From positions 233,043,224 through 233,107,223 of the forward strand of contig CM040118.1 of NCBI GenBank assembly GCA_022559845.1: a DNA stretch of 64,000 bases, given 5' to 3'. The first letter of the stretch is position 1. Each line of letters starts with the position of its first letter. Shown here one piece after another: positions 1 to 9,911 of this stretch. A program made the position numbers and the translations under genes. Below the pieces are notes generated by a model. The model was given only the letters and a program-made list of their open reading frames with translations, was not told the DNA's origin and did no database searches. The stretch is from Amorphophallus konjac. Lineage: Eukaryota; Streptophyta; Magnoliopsida; Alismatales; Araceae.

Positions 1-247
1 CGTCATGATCAAAGAAAAGGAGGTCTTAGTTGGAAGATCCAGCGGTAAACTCCAGCCCAATTGGCGTAGACCTTACGTCATCGAGAAGGTCTATGAAGGA
101 GGGGCCTATACGGTCGTCGACCACAAAGGAGACAATCCCTTCCCTCCTCTCAATGGCAAGCACATGAAGCTCTACCATGCACCACCGCAAGAGTTTCAGC
201 AGCAGTCCTCACAGGACGTGCCTCTTCCCAGCGAAGGTTCAAGTTAA
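1..247 (+). CDS. Ty3/gypsy (Tat-like) pol, C-terminal end of integrase, partial
   Basis: This is the last part of a retrotransposon polyprotein; the frame is already open at the left edge, so the start lies outside the window. The roughly 80 visible residues contain the segment that follows the integrase core in plant gypsy elements: KLQPNW, RRPYVI, GAYTV and, near the end, LNGKHMKLY, which matches the family pattern 'GKL.P.W.GPY.V....GAY.L...G.....WN..HLK.YY'. In a complete element this region helps integrase bind DNA. The stop at 245-247 is followed at once by an A-run and G-run and then by a long untranslated region. The Tat assignment rests on that long tandem-repeat 3' region. No lesion is visible in the short part seen. 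Confidence 0.75.
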   Translation, partial: VMIKEKEVLVGRSSGKLQPNWRRPYVIEKVYEGGAYTVVDHKGDNPFPPLNGKHMKLYHAPPQEFQQQSSQDVPLPSEGSS

Positions 248-254
248 AAAAAAG

Positions 255-475
255 GGGGGGTTAAAAATATTGATCCCCCGGTAGACTCAGTCGGCCTGCA
301 AGAGTTGCCTGAGGGCAAAAAGACCATAGACCCGGCTGAGGTGAAAACCCGAAAGGGCGTCTCAGGCAAAAATGGGCAACCCCTAGGTGTGAAAACCCGC
401 AAGGGCGCATCGGAAAAAGCTAAAGGGGGCCTGCCTCGACGAAAACCCGAAAGGGCGGTGAGGTTAGTAATGTGA
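255..475 (+). repeat. Hairpin-rich repeat block, copy 1
   Basis: The block carries three copies of AAAACCCGNAAGGGCG at about 345-360, 392-407 and 442-457. Each core is CCC, a four-base GAAA or GCAA, then GGG, so in RNA it could close a short stem on a GNRA-type tetraloop. A diverged copy of the whole block lies at 1930-2165. The two copies bracket the 540-1920 tandem array in direct orientation. Confidence 0.7.
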
Positions 476-539
476 AAAAAAAAATAATCCTCTTTCACCA
501 TGCTTTACGGGTGGTTCTAAGTCAACGACTTCACCCTAT

Positions 540-1920
540 AATGGCGAAGGTATTATACTTATGCTTTGGCTATATCTCCCATGTCGTCCTGCGACACCCA
601 GTCCTACCAGGGCGTCCCGACGTTATTATACTCTGTCCCGTCGGGCTATCCGGTCTATACATTCCTTTTCAAGAATTGGCTCATACGCCCCTCGGCAATG
701 TCAGCTCCACCCATATTTTGGATTACCCGGGTTTGGATCCCGTGTCTCTCCGAGCTATCTAATCTGTCCTTCCAGTCCCATTGGGCTCGGCCTATGCATG
801 CCCCTTTCGGGCTGCCGATCCACTTCGCCCATTGGCTTCCGGGCTTAACTCATACGTCCCCTTCGGGCTATTAAATCCACTAACTTTTCGTCCTTCTGGG
901 TCTATACATGTCCCTTTCGAACTGCCAACCCATCTTGCTTATCGGCTTTCGGGTTCGACTATCACGTTCCACTAGGGCTGTCAAATCCATCTTTTCCTCC
1001 TTCTGGAGCTGGCCTCAATATGCCCTCTTGGGCTGCCAACTCGTCATGCCTTTCAGTTCATTCCATCTTCTCGGGATTGGTCTCAGTATGCCCTCTCGGG
1101 CTGCCAACTCATCACGCCTTTCGACTCTTTTCACCTTCTCGAGATTGGCCTCATTATGACCTCTTGGGCTGTCAACTCGTCATGCTTTTCGGTTCATTCC
1201 ACCTTCTCGGGATTGGCCTCAGTATGCCCTCTCGGACTGCCAACCCATCTCGCCCGGTTTGACTCTCACGTCTCACTAGGACTGTCAAACCTATCTTTGT
1301 CCCATTGGGATTGACCTCAGTATCCCCTCTCGGGCTGCCAACCCATCTCCCAACCGGCTTTCGGGTTTGACTCTTACGTCCCACTAGGGCTGTCAAACTC
1401 ATCCTTTCTTTCTTTTGGGTCTGGCCTATGCATGCCCCTTTTGGGCTGTCAACTCATCTCGCCTCTTGGCTCCAGACTCGACTCCCATGTCCCACCGAGA
1501 TTGTCAAGTTTATTCTCCTGTCCCCACGGGCTCGGCCTATATATGTCTCTTCAGGTTGCCAACCCTATCTGCCTATTGACTTGCGGATTTGATTCATATG
1601 TCCCACTCGGGTTGTCAAATCCCCTCTTTCATCCCACTAGGCCTGGCTTATGTATGCCCCTTTCGGGCTGCCAACCCATCTCGCCGATCGGCTCCCAGGT
1701 TTAATCCACATGTTCCTTTTGGACTCTTAAACCTACTTCTTTGCTGTCCCAACCGGGCTTGGCCTATACACGCCCTTCTCGAGTTGCCAGCCCATTTGAC
1801 CTATCGGTCTTTGGATTAGACTAAGCGCATCCCACTAGGGCTGTCGAATCCACCCACTTGTCCCACCGGTGTGACGCACATGTCCCACCGGGAATGCCAC
1901 ACCCTCTCTGCCTTTTGGCA
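540..1920 (+). repeat. Degenerate tandem array, 68-bp and about 110-bp periods
   Basis: The phrase CTCGGGCTGCCAAC and its variants recur throughout. Between about 1018 and 1223 the unit is 68 bp (TATGCC-type marks at 1018, 1086, 1154 and 1223). From about 1425 to 1860 the unit is a composite of roughly 108-115 bp with two related halves, one containing GGGCTGCCAACCCATC and the other CACTAGGGCTGTCAAA. The array is diverged and not coding. Confidence 0.75.
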
Positions 1921-1929
1921 TTAAAAAAA

Positions 1930-2165
1930 AGAAAAAAATAGGGGTTAAAAAAATATTGATGCCCCAGCGGTCTTCGTTGTTCTTGTTAGGGGAGCAATTA
2001 AGGGCAAAATGGCTTTTAACCCGGCTAAGGTGAAAACCCGAAAAGACGTCTTAGGCAAAAATGTGTATCCCTCAGTGTGAAAACCCGCAAGAGTGCACTG
2101 GAAAAAGTTAAAGGGGGCCAATCCTGGCGAAAACCCGAAATGGCGGTAGGGCTGGTAAAGTGACA
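1930..2165 (+). repeat. Hairpin-rich repeat block, copy 2
   Basis: This is a direct, diverged copy of 255-475, with matching order of the poly-A/G tract, ATTGAT.CCCC, and three GAAAACCCG motifs at about 2032, 2079 and 2130. The GGG side of each hairpin is damaged here (AAAAGAC, AAGAGTG, AAATGGC), so the stems are weaker than in copy 1. Confidence 0.65.
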
Positions 2166-2411
2166 AAAAAAATAAAACAAAAAAAAGAGCATACATGCAA
2201 GAGGATAGAGGAAAAAGCTACTAAGCTCTGTCCTTTATTCATCAATGTCATCAAAAGAAGGAGCCCGAGACAAGCTCTCGGGATAACTGAGACAAGAATG
2301 GGCAAAATACAAAAGCCCTGTGTACAAGAATGTACCAAAGCCCATCAAGCACCAGACTCACTCCTCCTTAGGTCAGCAAGACGAGTCTCACTCTGAAGAG
2401 CTTCCTTCTAG

Positions 2412-2640
2412 AGCCCCTCAAGCCTACGGCGAAGAGTCTACATCGGCGCGCGCAAGACTGCGCTCCTCGGTCTCTCGGACCTCTCACAAAAGCTCCTAGA
2501 GCCCCTCAAGCCTACGGCGGAGAGTCTTCATCGGCAAGCGCAAGACTGTGCTCCTCTGCGATCTCGCGGACCTCTCGCACGCGCAAGACTGCGCTCCTCC
2601 TCGGTCTCTCAGACCTCTCGCAAAAGCTCCTCTACTCTGT
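2412..2640 (+). repeat. Short direct repeats, about 87-bp unit
   Basis: GAGCCCCTCAAGCCTACGGC begins at about 2412 and again at about 2499, each followed by GCGCAAGACTG and a CTCTC-rich stretch. A further partial unit follows to about 2640. Confidence 0.65.
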
Positions 2641-3100
2641 GAGAGGCCGCCTACTCACGATCGTGAGCGTCCTCTACCTGGGCACCCATCCTCAGCCTGG
2701 GCTCCCCGAAGTCTATAAAGTTGCTCCTCCTCCTACTGAATCGTCAGCTGAGTTATCTGCCTTTGCTCCTAAGTGAAGGCGGGCGAACTCCTCCCATGAA
2801 AACGCAAGCTCAGTCATCCAGGCGTCCCGAGGGAGACCAAATGCATGCATCTGGCAATGTTATACCAAGTTGAGGACCATTCGGCTACTCTATCCCGAGG
2901 GCCAGGAAACTCTGAGGCAGCTATGAAGCCTCACCAGCTGAAGCTAAAATAAAGAAAGGAGGTAGAATCCAATCGGTGCCCTTTCCAAGCAAAGTGAAAT
3001 GTACAGAATTTTGATGTACAAGCTACGACGCCCTTGCCTAGGGCAGTGCTGTGCTCAAGTTTGTGCTACATTGTATCTGTCTCAGCTCGTGTACGGCCGA

Positions 3101-3720
3101 CATCAACTCCGGGCCAACAAGCCTCGTTGAGGCAGGTCCACATCAACTCTATGCCAACAAGTCTCTCCGAGGAAGGCCTATATCAACTCTAGGCCAACAA
3201 GCCTCTCCGAGACATGCCTGTATCAACTTTGGACCAATATGCCCTAAGGGCTGGTCTACATCAACTCTGGCTATCACAAGTCAACGATGAGCCAGCTTCG
3301 ACATTCGGCTACGTACCTTAGCAGTTAGTCGACACGTCTTCAGTGACACCTCGATGGTCAACTGATACAACGACTTTTGGCCAACGCACCCCCAAGGGTC
3401 AGCTAATATTAGTCTCCAGCTATCGTGACTCAAGGTCTACAACAACTTTGGGCCAATAAGCCTCGCCGAGGCAGGCCCATAACAACACTAGGCCAACAAG
3501 CCTCGCCGAGGCAGGTCTACAATAATTTTGAGCCAACAAGCCTCGCCGAGACAGGTCTACATCAACTACAGGCCAACAAACCTTTCTGAGGCAGGTCTGC
3601 ATCAACTTCGGACCAACATGCCCTAAGGGCCGATCTATATCAACTTTGGCTAATGCACCCCCGAAGGTTGGCCAACATCCAATTTCTGGCCAACATGTCT
3701 TAGGGGATGGTATACATTAG
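3101..3720 (+). repeat. 40-bp tandem repeat array
   Basis: Units start with (C/T)ATCAACTC at 3101, 3141, 3181 and 3221, an exact 40-bp period. Each unit contains GGCCAACAAGCCTC and a CCGAGGCAGG-like end. After a diverged spacer (about 3290-3430) the array resumes with the same period to about 3720. Clean periodicity over more than ten units marks it as a satellite-like subrepeat. Confidence 0.8.
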
Positions 3721-3741
3721 CTTTGGCCAATATACCCTGAG

Positions 3742-3999
3742 CTCCACTTTGATTGGGGGATAGACTAAAAGTAAGTGTACTCAACTAGATTAGATTGTTC
3801 TGGAGTTAATTCACTTTTAATTTGATATGTATTGGGTTAGAGTTAACCAATCATTTGAGATGGATTTTGAATTCCGGATTAAATTTAGGTTAACCATATT
3901 TTTAATCTAATTATCTTGTTCCACCTATCAAAATAAAAAAATGTTAACTCAGAAATAAAAAATAGACTAACTCCTACTTATCCCCCAGTCAAAGTGGAG
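3742..3999 (+). mobile_element. Small MITE with 21-bp terminal inverted repeats
   Basis: The ends at 3742-3762 and 3979-3999 are inverted repeats that differ at one base; both start CTCCACTTTGA. The interior is AT-rich, unlike the GC-rich repeats around it. CTGAG flanks both ends (3737-3741 and 4000-4004); a 3-bp TGA duplication with a 22-bp inverted repeat fits equally well, so the superfamily is open. It is non-coding and would need transposase supplied from elsewhere. Confidence 0.75.
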
Positions 4000-4240
4000 C
4001 TGAGGGTTGGTCGACGTCAACTTCATGTCAAAGTGTCTTGTCGAGGCAGACCTACATTACTTCTAGATTGGTGGGTCTCACTGAGACAGGCCTGCATCAA
4101 CTCTCAGCTTTATGCAAATCAACGAAGCAGTGAGGTGCAGTCCTACAACAATCTCTCCATGTCATGAAGACTCGGGAGATATCAAAAATAATACGAAGGG
4201 CACGGACCGTCCGCCTCTACCTCCGGCCTCGACGAACGTT

Positions 4241-4254
4241 CCGTGGGGGGCATT
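4241..4254 (+). promoter_or_regulatory. Presumed polypurine tract before the Tat-like 3' LTR
   Basis: A GTGGGGGG run lies just before the TGTTG that starts the presumed LTR. This is the usual position of the plus-strand primer in an LTR element. Confidence 0.45.
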
Positions 4255-5287
4255 TGTTGCACCTGTAATTTTCTCGAAATACTTCGAGAATTTTATTCCG
4301 AAACAACCGACGAAAAAGATATGGCGTAGCACCGATGTCGTCGGACCGCGGAGTACCTCCGTGATTTAGGGTCTATCGACCCGATCATATAATCACAAGT
4401 GGCGTCGCAGCAAGGAAAGTCCAGAGGAAGACATGCATGCACATCTGTCAAAGTAGTCGAGCAAGTGTATCACACGGCACGGACGGATGCTATAAAAGGT
4501 CGTCCCCCCCCCCTTTTTTTTTGGGGGGGGGGGGGGGGTGTTTCTTGTGCTTTGACCACATGGAGGAGAAAGCGACATCCTCGGGACTTCTTCGTGCTTC
4601 GCTCCTTGCGCGCCGCTCGTGTCAGGGGAGGCTTCGCTCTTCGGGGATTGCTTCCGCTCCTCGCTCGGCCATTCTATAAGTGCCGTGGAATACCACTTTG
4701 ATTGATCACTTGCTGCGACATCGTATTTTTTTATGCCGTAAATATGGTGGGGGTTCCTGTAGCGGAAAATGAATCAATCACCTTACTGATTAAACAGTTT
4801 AAACAATCTGGGCTGCAGCTAATGTAAAACATATGAATAATCAACAGAGGGGGTAACCACGAGCTTATAAGACTCGTTGTGGAATCCGTAGAAGAAGTCT
4901 CGGCGTCAGTTTTGGAAGGGCCGGGTTCATCTGCTGACGGATTAGAGCAAGCGGGCAAGAAATAAAATTTCGTATTTGTATATAGGTTTGTACTTGTTTC
5001 CTTGGCCCTAGGATCCGAGGACCAATTTCCGTGAATTCGGTTGGACTCCCGGGGGACAAAGTCAAAGCGCTTGATCCTTTGCCCCATACTTTGAGATGCT
5101 CCTCCCCGCCGATCAAGCAGCGACGCTGCTCGTGATAGGCTTAGCTTAAGCCGCTAACGTTCGGTTCGGATTCTCGCATTCGACCCGTTATCACGACGGC
5201 CTTGGCTTTGTGCCATTTTTTTGCTCCCGTGAGATTAATTTATTTTTGTCTGCCTCGATTAATTCAAGAAAAAGAATGGGTCCAACA
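4255..5287 (+). mobile_element. Presumed 3' LTR of the Tat-like element
   Basis: The segment begins TGTTGCACC and ends GGTCCAACA, giving TG...CA ends and a 5-bp inverted TGTTG/CAACA. A purine tract precedes it and a TATA box (4491-4499) sits about 240 bp inside, as expected for U3. The 5' LTR is outside the window, so neither LTR identity nor the target duplication can be tested. Another possible end is about 5267 (ATTAATTCA). Sequence to the right is different in character, which supports an element boundary here. Confidence 0.5.
4491..4499 (+). promoter_or_regulatory. TATA box in the Tat-like LTR
   Basis: TATAAAAGG lies in U3 position. It is followed within a few bases by an unusual C10-T9-G16 tract (4504-4538). 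Confidence 0.55.
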
Positions 5288-6071
5288 TTAACACACCAAG
5301 TGGTAAATGTACTCCAGCTAGTACAGAACAGATGAACCAGCTGGTCTTCTATCACCAGTGTAAAACACAGGTCTGTTAGAATAGGATTGATAATTTTTTA
5401 ATATCCTCAAATGAAGATGAAGTAACAACGCAGTTTAACTTCCTATTGCATGCCCCAAATCAATCTCTGGGCATGAAACTTGATGCAAAGAAAAGAAAGC
5501 AAAATAACTTGACATAATCCAGGATGCTCCTCGTTAGACTTGATGTGTCCTGGTGCTGGAGATCACGCACAAGGCAGACTTGAATATACATGCCACAAGA
5601 AAAAAAGTTATCTGGTACGTCTCTTTTCTTGAACCTTCTTGAGTAAAATAACATGCATTTAGGTGGATTGTTTGGACTCCAGAAAATGATGCCTGTTGTC
5701 AATCCATGGACTAAACATCGAATGAAAAAGGACTACTGGTTTTGTTGCATGTTTCCTTACATTTCAGACACCTGCTCAGTTTTGTTGGTGTGTCAAATGT
5801 CAATGCTGAGCAATACCATAGGTTGTGCGATTTTGTGTCTTCGTTCATGCGTTTCTATTCTGTCACTGTTAGATGCCGTGGGTGGCAGTAGCAACCTGGG
5901 TAATCATGTGCATAGATGAAAAATGGTCTTTTAAGGATGATGACTCTGTTCTTCAGGAACCACGGCTAGATGCAAATGTTTTGTAGCGTCTTTTTTCATC
6001 TCTAGGTCGGAAACCAATTCTGGGCTGTAATGTTTAAACTTGTAAAAATCGACCTTAACATTTCACGAAAG
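5288..6071 (+). other. Lower-copy sequence, possible intron or gene interior
   Basis: No LTR, repeat or element protein is recognisable. Base composition and the absence of internal repeats differ from both neighbours. A splice-acceptor-like TTACATTTCAG lies at about 5757-5767, followed by about 125 bases open in more than one frame, but I cannot join any of these frames to the exon at 7051. I therefore call no exon here. Confidence 0.35.
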
Positions 6072-6079
6072 CATGGTAT

Positions 6080-6738
6080 TAGGGATGCAAAAGGTAACCA
6101 ACAACCCATTTATTCGACTGACTATTAGTATAAAAGGTCGGTTGATGGGCACACTTTTCAAACCGATATATATAACGGATAAGGTGATAGACATAAAATT
6201 CAATCCGAGATGCATCGTAGGTAAGGTAACGGATACACATGTTACGGAACCCGGTTTCTGATAACTCATTTGATATAAATTAAATTATATAATATTTAAA
6301 TATTCATTATGTTCTGCACCCTTAGATTAAGAAGATCAAGGGTGCTCATTAACCAAACCCTCAATTGTCTTACAACTCTTTTATTTTTGGAACTTGGATG
6401 TATTATGTATGAGTGATAACAAATTTTATATGGATTTTCATTTCAAAAATTCTTTATTTTTAAACTTGTATGAGTGAGAAACAAGTTTATATGATCTTGA
6501 GTATCTATATTTCTTTTATAATTTTAGAGTTTCTTTAAAATGTCATTCTAAGAATATTAAATATTTACTGATTAGTATCTGGAAACCTATTCGATACCGT
6601 TAATATTAGCCGATAGTTGAGGGTTCGGATAGTGTCATTCTCTATGGATACGGACAAGTTACAGAGTCATCTTGACCATCGGATACAGTCACAGATACAC
6701 CCTGTATCCGCTCCGACCCGATCCGTTTTGCATCCCTA
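6080..6738. mobile_element. hAT-type MITE, 659 bp
   Basis: The element starts TAGGGATGCAAAA and ends with its reverse complement, TTTTGCATCCCTA. It is flanked by a perfect 8-bp duplication, CATGGTAT (6072-6079 and 6739-6746). An 8-bp duplication with short terminal inverted repeats is the mark of the hAT superfamily. No transposase frame is present, so it is a non-autonomous derivative. Inner GGATA/TATCC-type stretches are also partly self-complementary. It lies upstream of the terminal exon at 7051. Confidence 0.88.
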
Positions 6739-6746
6739 CATGGTAT

Positions 6747-7050
6747 AGAGAAAAATGAGTGCATGAAAATGATGCGAGGGTTGAGTCACAATAGCATGCG
6801 TAGGACAAAACAGACTGCTGTCATGTACACTAGAGTGGAAAGGACAGTAATTCTTTAGACTTGGCCTATTAATGCGAAGGCAACGCGGTTTTGTGTCACT
6901 TTCTATTTCTGACGCTCAAAGGGGTCTTGTACCACCAGTAAATGAGCTCCCCATGATATTTCAGGCCCACGCCACACGTATGGACCACTGTTTTGTGTCC
7001 CAACCTAGTTGATCTTGATACGAACGGCTGTTTTATTGTTTTTCTTGCAG
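6747..7050 (+). other. Probable intron upstream of the terminal exon
   Basis: There is no coding signal. It ends in a strong acceptor: a T-rich tract (about 7030-7044) followed by CTTGCAG at 7044-7050. Confidence 0.4.
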
Positions 7051-7236
7051 GTCCTTCTCCATGAAGGAGGAACGCTCCTGGTTTGCCTAAATTCCATCCG
7101 CGCTCTGAACAAACCCACGTGGTCTTGGAAACACGACCTGCAAGAAATGTTGGAGGGAATCAGAAGTTACGTCACATCTGCCGCCCTTCAGAGCAGGACA
7201 CCTCCCTCCGACAACGTCCAGAGCGTCACTTTGTAA
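7051..7236 (+). pseudogene. Terminal exon of an unidentified host gene (61 residues plus stop)
   Basis: After the acceptor at 7050, a frame of 61 codons runs to TAA at 7234-7236. The predicted peptide starts VLLHEGGTLLV, contains a W-x-W followed by an amphipathic stretch (KHDLQEMLEGI), and ends in a polar SDNVQSVTL tail, which looks like a real protein C-terminus and not repeat-derived sequence. Phase-0 joining is assumed. I do not recognise the family and could not find the preceding exon; a hAT MITE lies in the presumed intron. It may be the last exon of a working gene, a duplicated fragment, or a relic. The entry is typed as pseudogene only because the rest of the gene is not visible. Confidence 0.45.
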
Positions 7237-8240
7237 ATTACAAACGCACTCTTCTATTTTACGTGCAAATCCATTGTTGAATAGTACAATCTTTCTCCGA
7301 TTCGAGGACAGGAAAGCTGACGAAGAGAAGGGGGAAAAAAATTGCATAATCTATTGCCGTAGTGACGTAAAATGAGTTCATGTCTCTCTCGAGTATTCTG
7401 TATCCTTCCTTCCGTGCTTTTTTTTTCTTTTTTCGACCGGACAGGCTGTGTTTGTCATGCAGACTACCTTCTGAATTACCATTGCAGTTCTCGAATCAGC
7501 ACTCGGCGGTGGATAAATAATAAAATAAATAAGTACTGCAGCTGGCCCCTTTTTATCATTTCTGATCTATAATTCGATGATCGTGTTTATTCGTCAAAGT
7601 AGATATATCTCTGATGGGTTTTATTTTTGTCTCCATATGGTACGGTCTCTTCTTATATTCCTGTCAATTTAGTTTTGATCCTTTAACTCGGTAGAAGTCA
7701 ACTGTCAGCCAACTTGCAGATGGGAACTGTGCACGTCTCATGGAAGTGGTGGTCGTCTCTGTCCGTCCACTAATCCCAATGTTTGTCGGGGTAAAATGAT
7801 GGTTCAACGAACAAAGTTGTCAAAGGATAACGTTAGGACCCAAATGCTGTTGGGACTGTTCTGGAGGCCAAAGCCAACCAACCAAACATTGAAAATGGAT
7901 AAGAAGAGGTGGTGGTGGTCACGATTTGACGTCTTATCAGCCATCTGCATTACGCCATCTGTGTGAAGCCATGATGGTGGTAATGTCAAGTGGGGCACGG
8001 TGGTGTAATTGTCATCTTATTCGGAAGTTGGTTGGCCCAGTAGTTAGCGTATGGTCGCTGAAAAAAGAAGAAGAAAAAAATACGCACGACTATCATGAGG
8101 TGCGATGGTCGTCGTATTTTTGAAAGAATTTGAAGAGATAAGATTTTGTGCGAAGTCGTGGTCCGTCAGATGTTGGGTGATCATGGGACGCAGTCATCTC
8201 ATAACGGAGTTCTACAAAAGAAAGATAGAGCGATCAAAAT
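7237..8240 (+). other. Downstream of the terminal exon; no gene seen
   Basis: AT-rich stretches with AATAAA-like words at about 7516-7532 could serve as a poly(A) region for the exon. The rest (7600-8240) shows no coding frame above background and no element structure I can define. A weak inverted match (GCCAACCAACC near 7874, GTTGGTTGGC near 8028) is too poor to call. Confidence 0.35.
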
Positions 8241-9408
8241 ATTTGGAGTTGTAAATTCGGAAAAAATCTTCTGATATTTAAGTTAGCGAGTGGTATGAGT
8301 AAGGTGTGAAAAGGGGGTAGGAGAGATGTATGGCACAAGATGACTCTTCACCAGTTGAAGTGATTAGAAATTGGTTTATCTTTCTGGAGGGGTTTCTTGG
8401 GTTTATATAGTTATCGGCTCCCTTCCCTGAGTAAAGGAAGCGTGTGGACCTGGGGGACGTTATGTCCATAGGGGAGACTTTTACCGTTCAAGGACTCGCC
8501 ATCCCCTTATCTTCTTGAGCTTCTCACTCCTAGGTAACAGTGTAACATCAGCTTGAATAAGTGCCCAGTCACGAGAAATTTATCCTGCCTTACTGTGGAG
8601 TCTTGATGACGGGTTAATCTATAAAAGATAAAGGGTATCCCCTGCCTATGCAGGGGGGTCGAGATTTTGGGCACCCTTAAGGGAGCATTCCTCCGCCTTA
8701 TGATGGCTCGGTACGATCGCATGTAGATTTTTCCCGAATGTTGGGGAGGCTTGTCGATCGGGCGACCGAGCCAAAGCTCGGTGGGCTATGTTAGCCCTGA
8801 GTGAATGAGGTCCCATAATAAGTGGGCCCGGAAGGAGTTGTCGCTTGTTGGGCCTGGCATGTCTTGGTGGGTCGTCTGGTCCATGTACACGGTGGGCCGC
8901 GAATCTTCCCCTCTCAACTTACCTCCCCTATTCCCTAGCCAAGGATGGGCTCAGAAAGTAGAGATTATATATATCAGGGTTTTTGGAAAGGGGCGAGAAT
9001 TTGGCCACATGAGCTGTCCCAGCTTTAATTCTCGAGTCCATAAATGCGGTTACCCTAGCACGCGAGGGCTTGAGCATAATGATCACATCTTTTTGCGCCG
9101 GTTCAAGTGCGCCATCTCGGGGTGTGCAAGTTTTCGAGACGTCGCGGCAGTTCTCTCAGGGCCACCTAGGGCTATAAGTGCCCCCTGGCTCCTGTCCTCC
9201 CTGCCGTTCCTGTTAGGTTTTATTTGTCTCCCCTTACTTTCGCGAGTTCTTAGGGAGATACATGTTCTAGGAGGGGAACCAGAGAGAGTAGGAGATTGCT
9301 AGAGCTTTCACGGAGCTTGCATACACCAATACGGAGGCGATTCGTTAGCTTCCTCCCCCCGCAAGTTCCTCATATTCAAGCATTTCTCCGCCGTCTCTCG
9401 CATCATCT
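8241..9408 (+). other. Leader/promoter region before the coiled-coil ORF
   Basis: No coding domain is recognisable. The region contains TATA-like words (CTATAAAAGAT near 8621, TATATATATC near 8967, GCTATAAGTG near 9172) and a CT-rich leader just before the ATG at 9409. It is probably the 5' part of the gypsy-related element that carries the coiled-coil ORF, but I could not define an LTR boundary. Confidence 0.35.
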
Positions 9409-9911
9409 ATGGCGGAGCACAGCGAGGATGTCGGTAGCAAGGAGGTTGGGCAAGGAACGAGAAGTTCTGCCCCAACGTCATGCCTCCAACTCCGCAGCGA
9501 GCTCACTGAGGCGGAGGTGAAGGAGCTTGAAGTCGGCTACCAGTAGCCTTGGCGGTACTCCTTCTCTCCCTCCAAACCACACGAGTCAAGCCTGAGCACT
9601 CGCTCAGGCGCTTTCTGTAGCTACCTTCTAGCCTGGAAGTGTGGCTTCCGTCCCCCCCTTCACCCTTTTGTTGTCCAGTTGCTGGACTTCTACCAGCTGG
9701 CTCCCGTCTAGTTGGTCTCCAATTCGTACACCTTCATCTTCTCTTTCCTCATCCTTTGCCGCAAATGTTGCATCTTCAAATCCCTTGACCTCTTTCTCTA
9801 CAAGCTGAAACAACACACACAGTCTGGGAAGGGCTTCTTCTTTCTTCAGCCCAGGAGAGGGATGAGCTGTGTTACCCTCTCCCCCCGGGATTCCTCGCAC
9901 AAGGAGTGGAA
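9409..9911 (+). pseudogene. Gypsy-associated coiled-coil ORF (PF04195-like), N-terminal part
   Basis: The ATG at 9409 opens a frame (MAEHSEDVG...) containing ELTEAEVKELEV, then LHPFVVQLLDFYQLAP, a hydrophobic SFLILCRK stretch and finally SHKEW. This order matches the plant family annotated as putative gypsy-type transposon proteins (PF04195: 'hPF...hL.yy.laP.Ql.PN.w......f..lc', '..NKGWKe.FFfv'). The function of the family is not known; it is usually found in Tat-related elements. In-frame stops occur at 9544-9546 and near 9709. The frame is broken by the copia insertion exactly at the TGGAA duplication and resumes in phase at 37889 (KTQYFWVEY). Confidence 0.65.

Larger units (their letters stand above)
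248..4254 (+). repeat. Very long 3' untranslated region of the Tat-like element
   Basis: About 4 kb lie between the pol stop and the presumed 3' LTR, with no coding sequence I can support. The region is a mosaic of tandem-repeat families (described separately) and one small MITE. Plant Tat-lineage elements are known for hypervariable 3' regions with tandem subrepeats that can seed satellite DNA, and this layout fits. The open frames here are short and only reflect repeat composition. Confidence 0.65.

Noticed and set aside
540..3720. CRISPR-like array
   Set aside because: Units are contiguous or composite without unique spacers, in a plant retrotransposon tail; these are ordinary tandem repeats.
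4731..5116. 118- and 83-codon minus-strand frames in the Tat-like LTR
   Set aside because: They overlap each other in different frames and match nothing known; they lie in the presumed R/U5 region.
5768..5892. Possible penultimate exon after a TTTCAG acceptor
   Set aside because: No frame could be joined in phase to the terminal exon at 7051 through a convincing donor.
7864..8041. Weak inverted repeat GGCCAAAGCCAACCAACC / GTTGGTTGGCCC
   Set aside because: Imperfect, with no flanking duplication; insufficient for a MITE call.
8805..9302. 165-codon plus-strand frame
   Set aside because: No recognisable domain, no upstream coding context, and it lies in the leader before the coiled-coil ORF; composition looks like chance openness in GC-rich DNA.
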